The translations under genes were made by a program, and so were the position numbers. The notes beneath the pieces were generated by a model, which saw nothing but the letters and a program-made list of their open reading frames with translations, had not been told where the DNA came from and did not search any database. Positions 1 to 10,694 of a DNA stretch of 64,000 nt are shown here, piece by piece. Source of the stretch: Ascarosepion bandense (taxonomy: Eukaryota > Mollusca > Cephalopoda > Sepiida > Sepiidae); the NCBI GenBank assembly GCA_037127315.1, contig JBBBDQ010000754.1, positions 1,771,001-1,835,000 of the forward strand. The letters are read 5' to 3'. Within the stretch, counting starts at the first letter, position 1. Each line of letters starts with the position of its first letter.

Positions 1-476
1 ACCCCAAGCAATGCATTCCACTACTACTATTGCGCTTGGGGCTACATAGGGGAAGGTAAATAGAAAGAGTGGTTAGATATAGGAAATGTCAGAAGGGGGA
101 TGATAGATAGATTGGTGGGTGGGAAGAGTGTTTGAAAGAATGGAAGTTAGTTTGTTAGGAGATGTCTATTGACCTTACATTTAAACTCCTGGAGATTGTA
201 GCCGTCGGGGAAGCAGTCATGTGGAAGGGAATTCCACAGTCGGGAAGTGCGAGAAAAGAAATTGTTTGAGTAGAAGTTGTGGTTGCATTTTATCGGTTTC
301 ACTGTAAAAGGGTGGGATATAGTTGCTAATCTAGTATCTCGTGCAAATTCGAACATAGGGGGTACCAGTGATCTAAGTTCATCGCAGCAGAAGCCGTGAA
401 AGTGTTTATAGAAGAGACACAGGGAAGCCACGTCGCGCCTCTGAGAGAGAGACTGCAGGCGGTCTGCTAAGTCGGT
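1..476 (-). mobile_element. Jockey/CR1-type LINE 3' end, subfamily A, cut by window edge
   Basis: On the minus strand this is the last part of a non-LTR retrotransposon reverse-transcriptase ORF plus its 3' UTR. A 94-residue open stretch (147-431) carries the family's C-terminal signature (FYKHFHGFCCDELRSLVPP, then SRLWNSLPHDCFPDGYNLQ). The same block recurs, far better preserved, at 25248-25868. The copy is 5'-truncated at about 476, as is usual for target-primed insertion, and lacks its final A-rich tail because the window begins inside it. Confidence 0.85.
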
Positions 477-777
477 GAAAAGCAGTGAAATTCACTGAGA
501 CATATTTTTTTAACCATGTCCTCCCCCAGCTCTCTTTTCGTCACTGACGCCGTCCTTTGGTTGCATTGGTGAGGAAGTTTTTATCCTGTTAGTGTCATAA
601 AAGTCACCAACAACAGATAGGATGTTACTACGATACTGGTTCCACGCCAATTTTCTTTTTCAGATGACAGTCATATGGACGTCAAAATCATGAGAATATG
701 GATTGGTAGCAAAAAAGTAAAACCTTTTTAGGTGTCAGAAGGGATGATAACTTTTGTGAATCCTAGTCGCCAATTTA
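477..777 (-). other. Internal leader of a Gypsy LTR element
   Basis: On the minus strand this follows the LTR at 778-1090 and begins with a primer-binding-like TTGGCGACTAGGATTC. It has no long open frame, and no gag start could be identified. It ends where the LINE at 1-476 begins. The leader assignment rests on similarity to the element starting at 26664. Confidence 0.45.
756..773 (-). promoter_or_regulatory. Candidate tRNA primer-binding site of a Gypsy element
   Basis: The minus strand reads TTGGCGACTAGGATTC directly after the LTR end. PBS sequences begin TGG because they pair with the CCA end of a tRNA. The element at 26664 has the related TTGGCACCGAAGATTC in the same place. Confidence 0.5.
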
Positions 778-1090
778 GTGTGGCAAATCTTGACCCAAAT
801 TTGTAGTGACCAGTTTGGTTGGAAGTAAAACACGGAACACAGGTGGTAGATTCCAAACAGTGTATTAATATAACAAAAATATATATACAAAGTAAGTATT
901 AATAATAATTAAATAGAAAGAAGTAAGTTCGAACGGTACAGTTACGCTGCTTATTACCTAACAAGCAGCTGGCTCTAATTGCGTACTAGCTGTCGTGCTC
1001 AACTGCCGTCAAACTACCATCCGAATGTCAGGCAGGTAATTATATATAGTAAGAGGAAGAGTCTATTCTTCGTATAAAGGCACCATGACA
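778..1090 (-). repeat. Gypsy-type long terminal repeat
   Basis: About 313 bp on the minus strand, beginning TGTCATGG and ending just before a TTGGCGAC primer site. It is homologous along most of its length to 26664-26949 (shared landmarks: the GTTGA..GACAGCTA block, a ttaatacactgttt block near the 3' side, and the primer site). No second LTR is visible, so the rest of this element is lost or was removed by the LINE at 1-476. Boundaries are approximate. Confidence 0.5.
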
Positions 1091-1460
1091 ATCAGAATTT
1101 CAATTTTATCACCGATGTCCTGAATGGACACGATATACAGATTAAGACCATCTCTTGTCTCTCATTAGTATTTTGTCGGTTGTTTGTATTGCTTTAAACA
1201 TTACAAGCTCTTCGATTTGTGTCTCCAGGGTCATATTAATTATTCGACAGAATTTCCCGATTTCCCTTTCGATTCCCTTTTTTTTAATTGTTTTTTTTTT
1301 AATTGTTTTTTAGTTTCTTTTTCTGATTTTTATCTGGATTTTTTTTTTCAATGTTTTTTTTTCAATGTTTTTTATTTTTAGAGAATTCCTTTTACACATT
1401 GCGTTTATTTTTGTCTTCTTTTTTTTATTTGAGAATAACAGATGCTGAAAGTTTGAACGT
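1091..1460. other. Unassigned AT-rich stretch with T-rich simple sequence
   Basis: Contains T-rich low-complexity sequence around 1277-1385 and no recognisable gene. Open frames on both strands here (1184-1381, 1310-1492) are compositional. Confidence 0.6.
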
Positions 1461-1462
1461 GA

Positions 1463-1600
1463 AGGTGGTGCAATGGGTAATCTGCATCTCAAAGTTCAAT
1501 TCTTGATGGAATCTTTATATTCACTTATGTGCAAATACAACCGGAAAAAGTATGAATGCATTAATTTTCTCCCTCGGGTATGGGTTAATTAAGTAAATCA
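1463..1600 (+). mobile_element. Degenerate tRNA-derived SINE (family X)
   Basis: A decayed copy of the SINE seen intact at 40635 and 48927. It keeps an A-box-like GGTGGTGCAATGGG, a B-box-like AAGTTCAATTC, the TTCACTTA.GTGCAAATAC body block and the GGGTATGGGTTAA block. The 3' hairpin module is absent. Confidence 0.55.
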
Positions 1601-1768
1601 ATTGCAATTAAACAATTATTATTTCAAAAGATTTTATCATTGTTTTTTGAGTGTCTTTATGATTTTTTTTCTATTTTCTGCAACGCTTTCTTCGGTATTT
1701 TGTTAATATCATTCCTTTTCTTTTTGTCTGGACGTCATAATTTAGACTGCATTTATTTATTCAGCATT

Positions 1769-2087
1769 ACGACAATTCTACTCCTGCAGCTTCTTCTCTC
1801 GCACTTCCCGCCTGTGGAACTCGCTTCCATATTCTTGCTTTCCTGACGGCTACAACCTCCAGGAATTTAAATGCAATGTCAATACTCATCTATTAACCAC
1901 TTGACCCTAGCTCTTTCCCCACCCTGTAAATCCTTTCCTTCCTCTCCACCTTGAAACTGTCATCACACCTGCATTCTCATCTTTCTATTGCTCCTTTCTA
2001 ACTGCTTCGTATTCCTCTTCACTCTCTTCTAATTCATCTTTTTACACTTATGTAGCCCCCTTGCTCGGGGTGAAATGATTAAAAAAA
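1769..2087 (+). mobile_element. Jockey/CR1-type LINE 3' end, subfamily C
   Basis: Strongly 5'-truncated copy. It begins inside the C-terminal coding block (the ACGACAATTCTACTCCTGCA region), runs through the CFPDGYNLQ-like codons and ends with the 3' UTR, the CTCGGGGTGAAATGATT block and an A tail at about 2080. The subfamily C copies at 29257 and 46625 align over the whole length. The CATCAGTGGC part of the 3' UTR is deleted here. Confidence 0.8.
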
Positions 2088-2099
2088 TATTTAACTATA

Positions 2100-2760
2100 A
2101 TATATGTGTATATCTTTTTTTCTCAAAGTCTTCATTGAGCGTGTATTACGTCCCTTCTTCAGCTGGATACTGCTAATATTTTTTTAATGTTCTTTACTAT
2201 TATTATTGAATTTGTCTTTTGTTCTTACTATGTTACTAAGATTCACTTATTGTCTGTTTTTCGTTTGCCACGTTTAATTTTACCTTTTCCTTATCCTCTT
2301 CATTTTGCTACTTCGTCTTTACTTTCTTCCGTCTATTTTCTACCTCGGTTTCAGTCTCCTTTTCAGCTGAAGATAATATGAAAACAGGGAAATGAAGGTG
2401 ATGTCAGCCTCTGATGTTGAAACCTTCTGTTATCGACAAGGAAGAATCAGCAAAGGGGATGAATATCGAATGAAAACTTTACAATCAACCTTCTGGCGAA
2501 CTTTTCTGTGGTTTGTGTTTCAGCTGTGTTGAAAGAGGCCGACGGGTCGTTACCACAACGAAAAATGTTGAAAACAACAAAGGGGGGAAATTCACCGACA
2601 AAAGTGATTAAGGCCTCGAGAAATTTCCTTATCCAACGCATGCGCGTCGGATGATGAGATGTTAGCTTCTTATTGATTTTCCTGACTGCGTTTTTGCGCG
2701 TTGCGGATGCAAAGACGCTTGTTGGAGTCCGCATATTTATGAGGAGGATATGCAAATATA
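2100..2760. other. Unassigned stretch
   Basis: No recognisable gene. A 102-residue minus frame (2447-2755) has no family I know, no membrane segment and no homologue elsewhere in the window. I do not call it a gene. Confidence 0.4.
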
Positions 2761-2781
2761 AATATCAATGTATGCACACAT

Positions 2782-2787
<6 letters not shown>

Positions 2788-2840
<53 letters not shown>
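2788..2840. repeat. (TA)n microsatellite with CA flank
   Basis: A (CA)n stretch passes into about 25 TA units. Two further TA tracts follow at 2983-3019 and 3062-3106; the last ends in an ATTACAATCAAATA unit repeated at 3106-3139. Open frames across these are artefacts (IYIYIY). Confidence 0.95.
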
Positions 2841-2847
<7 letters not shown>

Positions 2848-2979
2848 AATGTTTGCTTTCATATCGGTAAATGTGATTGAATTTTCTGATTCCATAACTA
2901 AATATTTACGTAAATATTCACAAGTTATATATTTAAACATATAGGATCGTTACACCACGGATTTCTCTCTCTCTTTCTC

Positions 2980-3022
<43 letters not shown>

Positions 3023-3058
3023 CAATCAAATGTATCCAGCTTATATATTAGGTGCAAT

Positions 3059-3108
<50 letters not shown>

Positions 3109-3452
3109 CAATCAAATATATATATATTACAATCAAATGCATCCAACTTGTGTATTAAGGTGCAATTTCAAAAAATATTAAAAGAAATCTTATTAGAGGA
3201 ATCTGTGCTATCCTGTATATGGAGTGTGTGTATCGTAGGCCAAAGGAAACTAAATTTAGTGCAGTACGCGTTAACCGGCTTAGCCACTGGGAAAATCAGT
3301 CAGTCAAGACCAAACTTCTTTCTTTCAATTGAAAAGTTACCAGTCAAAAATATTTTCTTATCACCACAATTTCGTAACTCAATGTAAAAAAATTTTTAAA
3401 AAAATGTTTTTATTATTCTACCAAAAAAATAAATTGTATATATATATATATA

Positions 3453-3981
3453 TATAGTGTATCGAGGCAGCAAATAATTTTTTAAACATATGCTGTTAAA
3501 TATAAGAGACAATGAATGTCTATTAGGTTTAATCATGAGCCGTTCTAAACATCTACATGAAATCCAAACAATTCACATTTAATAAAATCACGTTTAAATC
3601 TGGTCATAACACATTACATTGCGTTTAAATATATGGTTCTGTTAACATTTCGAGCTCTCACGCTGTGTGACCTCATAGAACCGCATTACAAATTTACGAA
3701 CTGCGTTTGCTATTTGGTAACAGTTATCGTTGCTTAGCAAAATTTTATATCAACGCAAGATAAAATCACCTTTAATGGTGATGTTTTTATGTTAACGTCC
3801 TTGCAACCTCTCTGAAGATGGCTCTTGTGAGCCGAAAGCTTAGAACCAACTTAAAAAAAAAATGATCCAAATGCTGGAGAATTTCTTTCTTTATTTTCTG
3901 CTGAAAATAAAGCAAAAATACGATGTTTAGAACGGCTCATGATTAAACATAATAGACATTGATTGTCTCTTATATTTAACA

Positions 3982-4032
<51 letters not shown>
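3453..4032 (+). mobile_element. Penelope-like element 3' portion with inverted head
   Basis: The body (about 3546-3985, plus strand) contains the end of the ORF (TTTAAATCTGGTCATAACAC region) and a long 3' UTR with GAAGATGGCTC...GCCGAAAGCTTAGAACCAAC. The distal tail (AGAACGGCTCATGATTAAAC, then a TA tract) follows. The same 3' tail is present in inverted orientation at the left end (3453-3552), starting GTGTATCGAGGCAGC. The same family occurs at 19885 and 47333. Partial copies in opposite orientation at the head are a known trait of Penelope-like elements. The family call comes from the C-terminal peptide in the other copies (ILEAIYIKSK). Confidence 0.6.
3983..4030. repeat. (TA)n microsatellite at Penelope 3' end
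   Basis: About 24 TA units immediately after the ATTTAACAG end of the Penelope-like tail. Confidence 0.95.
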
Positions 4033-4035
<3 letters not shown>

Positions 4036-4084
4036 CAGCGACAGTATGTTGATTGACGTTTGATTTCATTGATCAGGTACGTGT

Positions 4085-4470
4085 CACATACAATAAAGAA
4101 ATGGTAAAGATTTTCGAAGCAAGTATATGTATGCGAAAATAATGCTTATGCCAAGCCTAGTTAAGCTATAGACAAATTAAGTGTGTTAATATGTTGTTAT
4201 AGTTAGTGCGTGAGAATAACAAAGTAAAATACATTTGCATTCAAAATTGTAGCGAAATAAGATATACAAGCGAGAGACGATTTTCTTTTTTAAAATAAAA
4301 TGAGAGAATCGTGTACGAATGTGTATGTTTGTGAGAAAATTGAATATGAATGTCTATATTTATGAGTCAGCAAAGTTAGCATGTGTAGGAATGATAAACC
4401 GAAATCTATTTGCGGTTAAAATTCTAACGAAATAATGTCTACAAATATTAAGAGAACTTTTTATAAATAA
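4085..4470 (+). repeat. Diverged ~190-bp duplication
   Basis: Two neighbouring blocks share order and wording (TTTGCATTCAAAATTGTAGCGAAATA against TTTGCGGTTAAAATTCTAACGAAATA, each followed by a tacaaatat/tacaag segment), spaced about 190 bp. Nothing coding is seen. Old duplication, low confidence. Confidence 0.35.
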
Positions 4471-4825
4471 ATAAATAAATAAATTTTAAAAAATTAATTT
4501 GCTAACGGTTAGAATCTTTCACTGAAATATGTATCAAAATATTAAATAGCCATGTATTAAAATTATTACAATATGACAATTAGGTAATATTAATAATATA
4601 TACAATATTAAAATATACATATAAAATATATAGTTGACCTAGCAAGTACCAAAAGAAAAACTTGTAATGCAAACATAAAATATTGTTTTAGATATAACAT
4701 AAAACATAACCAAAAATAATTACAAACCATATAATAATAAAAAATAATATCGTTTTCAGTCCAGTATCATGTTTAATAAAATTATTTTTAATCGGGTTCG
4801 CAGCATTCAAACCAATAAAGCAACT

Positions 4826-5100
4826 ATGCCTCAAGGGGCTACTTAGTGTGGTAGAACTAGGAACCATGTATATTAATAATGAGAAAGAAAAGAAAGGGTT
4901 AATTACAAAGACAAATAATAGTTTACATTGTATTTAAATTTTTTCAGATTAAAGTTGGCTGAAAATCATTAAGTTGGTTAGGAGATCCACAAGCAAGTAG
5001 TGCGAGAAAAGCAACTATTAACATAGAAGTCACAGTTTCTTCTAAGCAGCGCAACTATAAATTGATGAGATTTCGACTCAAGTCTAGTACTGCGCTGAAA
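4826..5100 (-). mobile_element. Ancient, highly diverged jockey/CR1-type LINE fragment
   Basis: The order of landmarks matches the 3' parts of the younger copies on the minus strand: GGGGCTAC near the left, then a TTACATTGTATTTAAAT block, GGAGATCCACAAGCAAGTAGTGCGAGAAAAGCAACT and a trailing segment. Identity is low and no frame is open. It abuts the RTE fragment at 5126. Confidence 0.45.
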
Positions 5101-5125
5101 CTCATAAAGTCTAGCAAAGAGCTCT

Positions 5126-5250
5126 TATGAGCAAGACATTCGGTGGCCACAATCTAAACAATATAAGATACGTAGATGATACAGTGGCGATAGCAGACAC
5201 GGAAAGAAAAATTCAATTACCATGAAATGATTTATAGAAAAAACAAAGGG
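5126..5250 (+). pseudogene. RTE-type LINE fragment, RT active-site region
   Basis: Translation from 5139 reads FGGHNLNNIRYVDDTV then AIADTERKIQ, the RTE-clade version of RT motif C (consensus NVRYADDTVLIAD). It is a short orphan fragment with both ends decayed and a frame break at about 5220. Here the aspartate pair is retained (YVDD); in the copy at 7715 it has mutated. Confidence 0.6.
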
Positions 5251-5509
5251 AGACAACCATATGGCGGTGAGAAAGTGACTGAAGTCTAGTTGCTTGATCA
5301 GAACGGATATTATTCTTGATTCTTCCTTAGGTTTTATCAAGGAGCTCAAGGTAAATGGCAGGAGCATTTGACCATATTAGACAGCAATAATCTAAACATA
5401 CACAAATAGTAAACATATAGATCTCTATAATAAATTCTGGAAAGGAAAATTGCCTAGTTCGTTAGACTGAACCACTTTGTTACAGCTCAACTAGCAATAG
5501 ATTCAATAT

Positions 5510-5812
5510 CAGTCAGTTAAGTATCATACGTGCTACACGCTTTGGGCTATCATGTCTCTTTCGAGACATGACTGATTAGGCAGAAGATTATCCCTTGGTA
5601 GTTTGCCATTTCTTTTCTGTGGTAGACTAGTTGCCAGCCAAGGCTATAGAACCCAATCTGTCTTGTTATTTAACCCATTACTGGAGGGAAGAGACGGACT
5701 AATACCTTTCCCAAAGTTATTTGCGCGTAAGTGAATGCAAGAAATTCAACTAGAATTCGATCTCGGCACCCCGATTTGTCGTTTCACGTCGATATCCACT
5801 GCACCACAATAT
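5510..5812 (-). mobile_element. tRNA-derived SINE, family X
   Basis: On the minus strand: tRNA-like head (A-box-like GTGGTGCAGTGGATATCG and B-box-like GATCGAATTC), body block with TTCACTTACGCGCAAATA and GGGTTAAATAACAAGACAG, and the 3' hairpin module CATGTCTC-GAGACATG ending ACTTAACTGACTG. About 300 bp and nearly full length. Transcription would be by RNA polymerase III from the internal boxes. Confidence 0.85.
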
Positions 5813-5963
5813 TCAATAATTTCTAATTCATGTCTGTTTAGAACGCTAGATAACTCTTTAGAGGAATGAAAATTTAACGAATTAAAAGATATGAAACAAC
5901 ATTATAAAAAAGAGGATTCAAATACAATTGTAAAAAATACCAAACGGCTGAATAGCATAATGT

Positions 5964-6698
5964 AAACTTATTTATAAATGGAACTTTGTCTGTGTGAGAT
6001 TATGTGTGTGTGTGCGTGTGTGTATCTGTGTGTCCGTTACCTATAGACTCCGAAACGGCTGAACCGATTTTCTTAAAAATTTACACAGTTGTACTATAAG
6101 CGTTTGCGAGTGTCCTTAGCTAATGTTTGAGTCGAGGTACCCCCGAAAAATATCGAAAATCGATAATCGAAAAATCGTGTTATAGAAGAAGTGGTCTTAT
6201 TTTAATCAAATTTGATACACTCATAGACAAAGACATAAGAAACGATATTCAGACGTTTCAAGGTTGCAGTTCTTACAATAGTGAAGAAAATAGATAATAT
6301 ATATATATAACAGGCAAGATGTTTGTGTGTGTGTCTGTTTATCTGCCTGTATGTCTGAATTTTTTCAGCCTTTTTATTTTAGTTTTTGCTTCGGGTTTAT
6401 CTCTAAGTAGGCATAATTGTAGTTCTTAGTCTCAGCCATGATAACATTTACTCGGAGGAATTATTTAACCTTCAAAATTCAGTTTACGACGAAAAAACCT
6501 ATTTGATATCGATACCAGGAAATCAAAATTTGACTTACATCTATTCATTTTTCTTTCTGTCTACGGTTTCGCTTTAACTGGAAACAACTATTGCTTTTTA
6601 GTATTTCGTGCCAACGTCTACAGAGTCTGAGTTCCTGGACCATGGATTTATTTTAAAGCTTTCATTACACCCGAGCAACGCTGGGCTATACAGCTAGT
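5964..6698 (+). mobile_element. Non-autonomous Helitron
   Basis: The left end (TAAACTTATTTATAAATGGA) is followed by a GT-rich tract and CCTATAGACTCCGAAACGGC, a layout common in invertebrate Helitrons. The right end is ACACCCGAGCAACGCTGGGC (short hairpin) followed by TATACAGCTAGT, the CTAG-T Helitron 3' terminus. A second, internal 5'-like start (GGCAAGATGTTTGTGTG) lies at 6311. No coding sequence. Its internal sequence matches the non-coding flanks of the coding Helitron at 32758-39134 with the coding segment missing. Confidence 0.75.
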
Positions 6699-6699
6699 G

Positions 6700-7020
6700 T
6701 AAATAAAAAAGCAGAACGGTTTAATACAGCAGAAAATAATGTGTTATTAAATCATATCAATTTAATACAGTTTAAAGGAAATATTCAATAAAGCAACACA
6801 AAAATTAGTTGGAATTGTTTGTATAACATCGAACAAATTATACCGGTACCCAAAGATAAAAACTGCAACTCTCTTCGAATTCCACGAATAAGAAATAGTT
6901 TCCTTTACCAGATTCTTTCCTGAATTAATTTAGGGAAAATTCTTTCAGAAGAGTGTTTCCCCATTACTACAATCTTGATCACTTCACATTCGCGTTTACG
7001 GATATATATTTCCTTCCTTC
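6700..7020. other. Unassigned AT-rich stretch
   Basis: No gene, repeat family or structure recognised between the Helitron and the RTE element. Confidence 0.5.
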
Positions 7021-7021
7021 T

Positions 7022-8112
7022 TTTTTTTATATATCATATCCTTTCAGGGCGTAGGCGATCATGGTCCTCCACATCAACCTATTTCTAATGGTTCTTAGCA
7101 CGCTTTCTTCCGTTGCCCCACCCAAAACCCGCTCCGACAACAACTTGATCAAGGCTATCAAATATGTTACGCACTGCTTTTCCCGGTCTCTCTTCCCTTT
7201 CTCTGACCTGTGAGTATCAGATTCTTCAAGCCCTCCTTCCTTATTACCTGTCCCAGAATTTTCGCTGTCTTTTTCTAAAGTTAACCATTCGTTTCCATTT
7301 TTCTTGCCATTCTCTCAGAAAGCTCATCATTAATCACATGCTCGTTTCATGGTATCCAGATCATCCTTTTATATAAGAATATTTCAGTTGCTTAAAGTCT
7401 TTTGTTCATCTTCGATGTGATTTTTCAGTATTCATTGACATAAAAAAAGAAAAGGCATTACATAGCAATCCAGTACTATCTTTGTTTCTAGCGAAATTTT
7501 CTTGTTTCTTAATACTTTACTCAGCTTCCGGAATGCATCCTTGGCCATGCCAATTAGACTACAGATCTCAGATCGAACTCTCCATGTTCCGTTAGAATAT
7601 TTTCTATGTATTGAAATTTCTGTACCTGCTTAATTTTAGTATCTCCAACCTGTAGTTGTCAATTTGGTCTCCTCTTTTTACTGATGTCTATTTAGTTTTC
7701 TTGTTTATTAATAGTCATTTCTTTCCATTTTTTTCAATTACCTTCTGTAGGAGGTCTTGTATGTTCCATTCCGTGTCTGCTATCAGTACTGTACCATTTG
7801 CGTATCTTACATCGTTTAGATTGTGGCCGACGATGATGAATCTTCGCTTTACTTCTATTGCGCTCAGAAGAGTCTTGCTGAATAGATCCGGTGAAAAGAC
7901 ATCCATTCCTTACACTTTTTTCTACTTTTGTATATCTCTTGAATTCGTTTCATGTCTGTATGCAGTGGGTTTGCTACCCGTGTAGATTCTCGATTCGTCT
8001 CATATTTTTCCCAAATGTCTAGTTTACTAATCATACTGAGGTAACTAACAAGTCTTTGTGGCTTACTTTGCCGAATGCCTTCGTCTATATATAGAACACG
8101 ATGAGCCTCACT
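7022..8112 (-). pseudogene. RTE-type LINE reverse transcriptase, decayed
   Basis: The minus strand covers the RT domain through the 3' end of an RTE-clade element. The clearest part (7715-7906) reads FIIVGHNLNDVRYANGTVLI then ADTEWNIQDLLQKVIEKNGK; RTE elements have YADDT here, so the catalytic aspartates have become N and G. Upstream (8000-8110) are remnants of the FDKV..KDLL segment, and downstream the WRTMIAYALKG end near 7050. Many frameshifts. It cannot encode an active enzyme. Confidence 0.75.
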
Positions 8113-8527
8113 TCTCGACGATTCTTACGCTCATACAACTTTGACACAGTGACACTCTAATTTAAGTGTTTTTTATAACTTGTATTTAATATAAGTATAA
8201 AATAATTAACTGAATAATAAAACAAAATTGCAATATTAGTTCCATTTGGCTACACCCTATTATGACATGCCAAATTGAAGGAACTGTTCTGTCAATGACA
8301 TCTCCAAATTCCAGGAACCGCTTTGATTAATTTAGGTAATCTTTAAGAACATATTCAAACCATTCTTTCTAGTTTAAAAAATATTATCAAAAAAAATGAA
8401 ACCATTTTCATAATTTAATAAAAAGACATTTATTAATATATTCCAGATAGAAATTATGTTCTAAGCATATTTCTGTTGCCAAGATTGATGTTTTCCTTTT
8501 TCTGTTTGTAATATTTTGAGGAGCCTA
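8113..8527. other. Unassigned stretch between two RTE copies
   Basis: AT-rich, with no open frame or repeat that I recognise. Confidence 0.5.
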
Positions 8528-9301
8528 GATTCTACGCCAGGATTTGTTATCGGAGGCCAAATTTGAACATAAGGTATGCGAATGATACAGTGCTGATTGC
8601 AGACATGAGAAGAAAACGACAAGAGTGACAAAAAACACTACAAATAAACTGCAAAACTGAACGCATGTTCATCAGCAAAAAGAGCAACCCAAAATGCCAA
8701 ATACAGGTGGGGGATACTAAAATCAAGCAAGTACAGGAGATGGAAAGTACGACACAGAGATCCGAAGGTGAACTGGCATAGTAAAGGACGCATTCCAGAA
8801 GCTGAGTAAAGTACGAAGACACAGGAAACGTTCACTAGAAACAAAGGAGAGAGTACTAGATTGCTATATGAGGTCAGTTCTTCAATATGATAGTGAATAT
8901 TGGACAATATCATCAAAGATGAGGGAAAAACTTGAAGCAGCGGAAATGTGGTTCTACAGAAGTATGCTGCGGATATCATGGACTGAGCATCTGAGCAATG
9001 TTGAGGTTTTGGAAAGAATGGCAACGAAAAGCAAATTAATAGTGAACATCAGGAAGAGACAACTGAAGTTTCTGGGACATGCAATGAGGAAGGAGGGCTT
9101 GGAAAACCTGATACTGACAGGCCAGATAGATGGAAAAAGATACAGAGGAAAGCTTCGGATAACATATTTGAAGGGTCTGAGCAGGTGAATCACGGAACGC
9201 GAGTTGCGTGGTGTAACAGGAGAAAACATACTAAGAGCCACCAGGCATGAGAAGACGTGAAAAACCATGTTCGCCTACGTCCTGAAAGGACAGGGCACAT
9301 A
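8528..9301 (+). pseudogene. RTE-type LINE, RT C-terminus and 3' end
   Basis: Starts at GGQ.LNIRYANDTVLIAD (8548-8605; motif C with D to N at the first aspartate). It continues through the KTERMFISKKSNPKCQIQ region to an open C-terminal block at 8868-9188 (RKRQLKFLGHAMRKEGLENL, then ITYLKGLSR). That block is diagnostic of the RTE C-terminal region. It ends with VLKGQGT-like codons at about 9295 and the (GAA)n tail. 5'-truncated, with stops in the upstream half. Confidence 0.85.
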
Positions 9302-9342
9302 GAAGAAGAAGAAGAAGAAGAAGAAGAAGAAGAAGAAGAAGA
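9302..9342 (+). repeat. (GAA)n tail of the RTE element
   Basis: About 13 AGA/GAA units directly after the RTE 3' end. RTE elements typically end in short tandem repeats rather than poly-A, so this is best read as the element's tail. Confidence 0.85.
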
Positions 9343-10694
9343 AATTTCAGCAGGTGTTATGGTTTCTTTGTCAGATTCGAAAGGAATACTTGCAGTCTCA
9401 AAGATCTAATGAGAGACCTATCAAATTTATGACTAGAAGAATTGCCACATGTTAAACTTCAAAAATATTTCTTGTCACCATAAATTATGTTGCTCAGAGA
9501 AAAACCACTTTCAGCCTCCGTAGAACTTTCAATAATGGTACCAATTTCATTTCTAGCTACTATATATCCTCTATTTCTATATAACATTATTTTCGGATCA
9601 CCCAAGAAACGTTTCCTTACTTTTTTGTTATTTTAAGAATCTATTCACGTGAGCCGGTGCCAATCGGTAGGATGCCTTCACTGGTAATACCCTGTATATC
9701 ATGAGGTCAAATGTAACAGAATGTTAACCACACATGCGGTAAGATGAATGAACTCTCAATAATCCGTATTTTACGGTGTTATTTCCTGGTTTTAAGGGAC
9801 TGATACTGTGAAGACATTTGGAAGCTCACGAATGTCGAGGTTGAGATCAACTTTTACCAGCCCCTGAGAGTTAAGAGTTTCAACTTCAAGGTCAGAAACT
9901 GGTATGGTATTTGTTGTGCAGATTATTTTCATCTTTTTCTCTTGTGTCTCTAAAGTCACACTTGATTTGGCATATTTTGATTTGTATTATGATTATTACT
10001 AATATTACTCACCATTATTATCATTATTATTGGTTAACTCATGAATTACGAGTGAATCTCCTCGGCGCAATAACTGGTAGAACTGTGTATGTGCTTAGTA
10101 GGAATATTTTCCCCTAGTAAATTGCCATATTTTCTTGTGGTTTATACGATAAAGACATCTGTCATAAATAATTTACTATCTATTAGGAAAGACGATGTGG
10201 AAATTGTTCGACGGTAAATCACAAACGAGACTGGGACACGAATAAAATGATAAGCATTTCTTCAGATCTTCAAACATCTTGCTAAAATGCTTTTTGGACC
10301 GATTCCAAAATCTTAATTAAAACAAAGATACGTATTTTTATGTGTAACTGTAACTTTGAAGATGAAAAAGGAACGATGGACATTTTATCAATATGACAAC
10401 ATTTACGCAAAGCGAAAAGTTTGGGTTTGGGTTAATTTTTTAAAAAGTTACAAGCATTAAAATCAAGCACTAATCAAAGAAAGAAAAACAAATATTAACA
10501 TAGATTAAAGGGAATCAATTATAACTACTTGGACTCATAGGATTTCAACGGGTGTTGACAATAAAGTTTATCTATTATCGAATATCTTAGTCCTTGTCTG
10601 TATCATCAAATCTTACTCATCACTTCCAATATTTATTGCAGGTTCTTTACTTAAATCTTGCGCTAACGTAGTTTAATTCCGTATTTCAAAGTGT
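9343..10694. other. Unassigned 1.35-kb stretch
   Basis: No gene, RNA or recognised repeat. A small ATT-rich patch lies near 9985-10035. The 68-residue frame at 9911-10117 has no recognisable features. Confidence 0.5.

Noticed and set aside
147..431. LINE C-terminal frames (here, 10885-11223, 22202-22540, 25248-25868, 53984-54322) as a host gene family.
   Set aside because: Each is 5'-truncated at a different point, followed by the same 3' UTR and A-rich tail, and continuous with RT in longer copies.
2447..2755. 102-residue minus-strand frame.
   Set aside because: No family recognised and no supporting context.
2737..4069. Open frames reading IYIYIYIY (for example 2737-2940, 3052-3387, 3851-4069, 15433-16102, 31742-31988, 42300-42559, 47112-47414).
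   Set aside because: They are translated (TA)n or (CA)n microsatellites and not proteins.
9302..9342. GAA expansion as an independent microsatellite or coding poly-glutamate/lysine.
   Set aside because: It directly follows the RTE 3' end and fits that element's normal tail.
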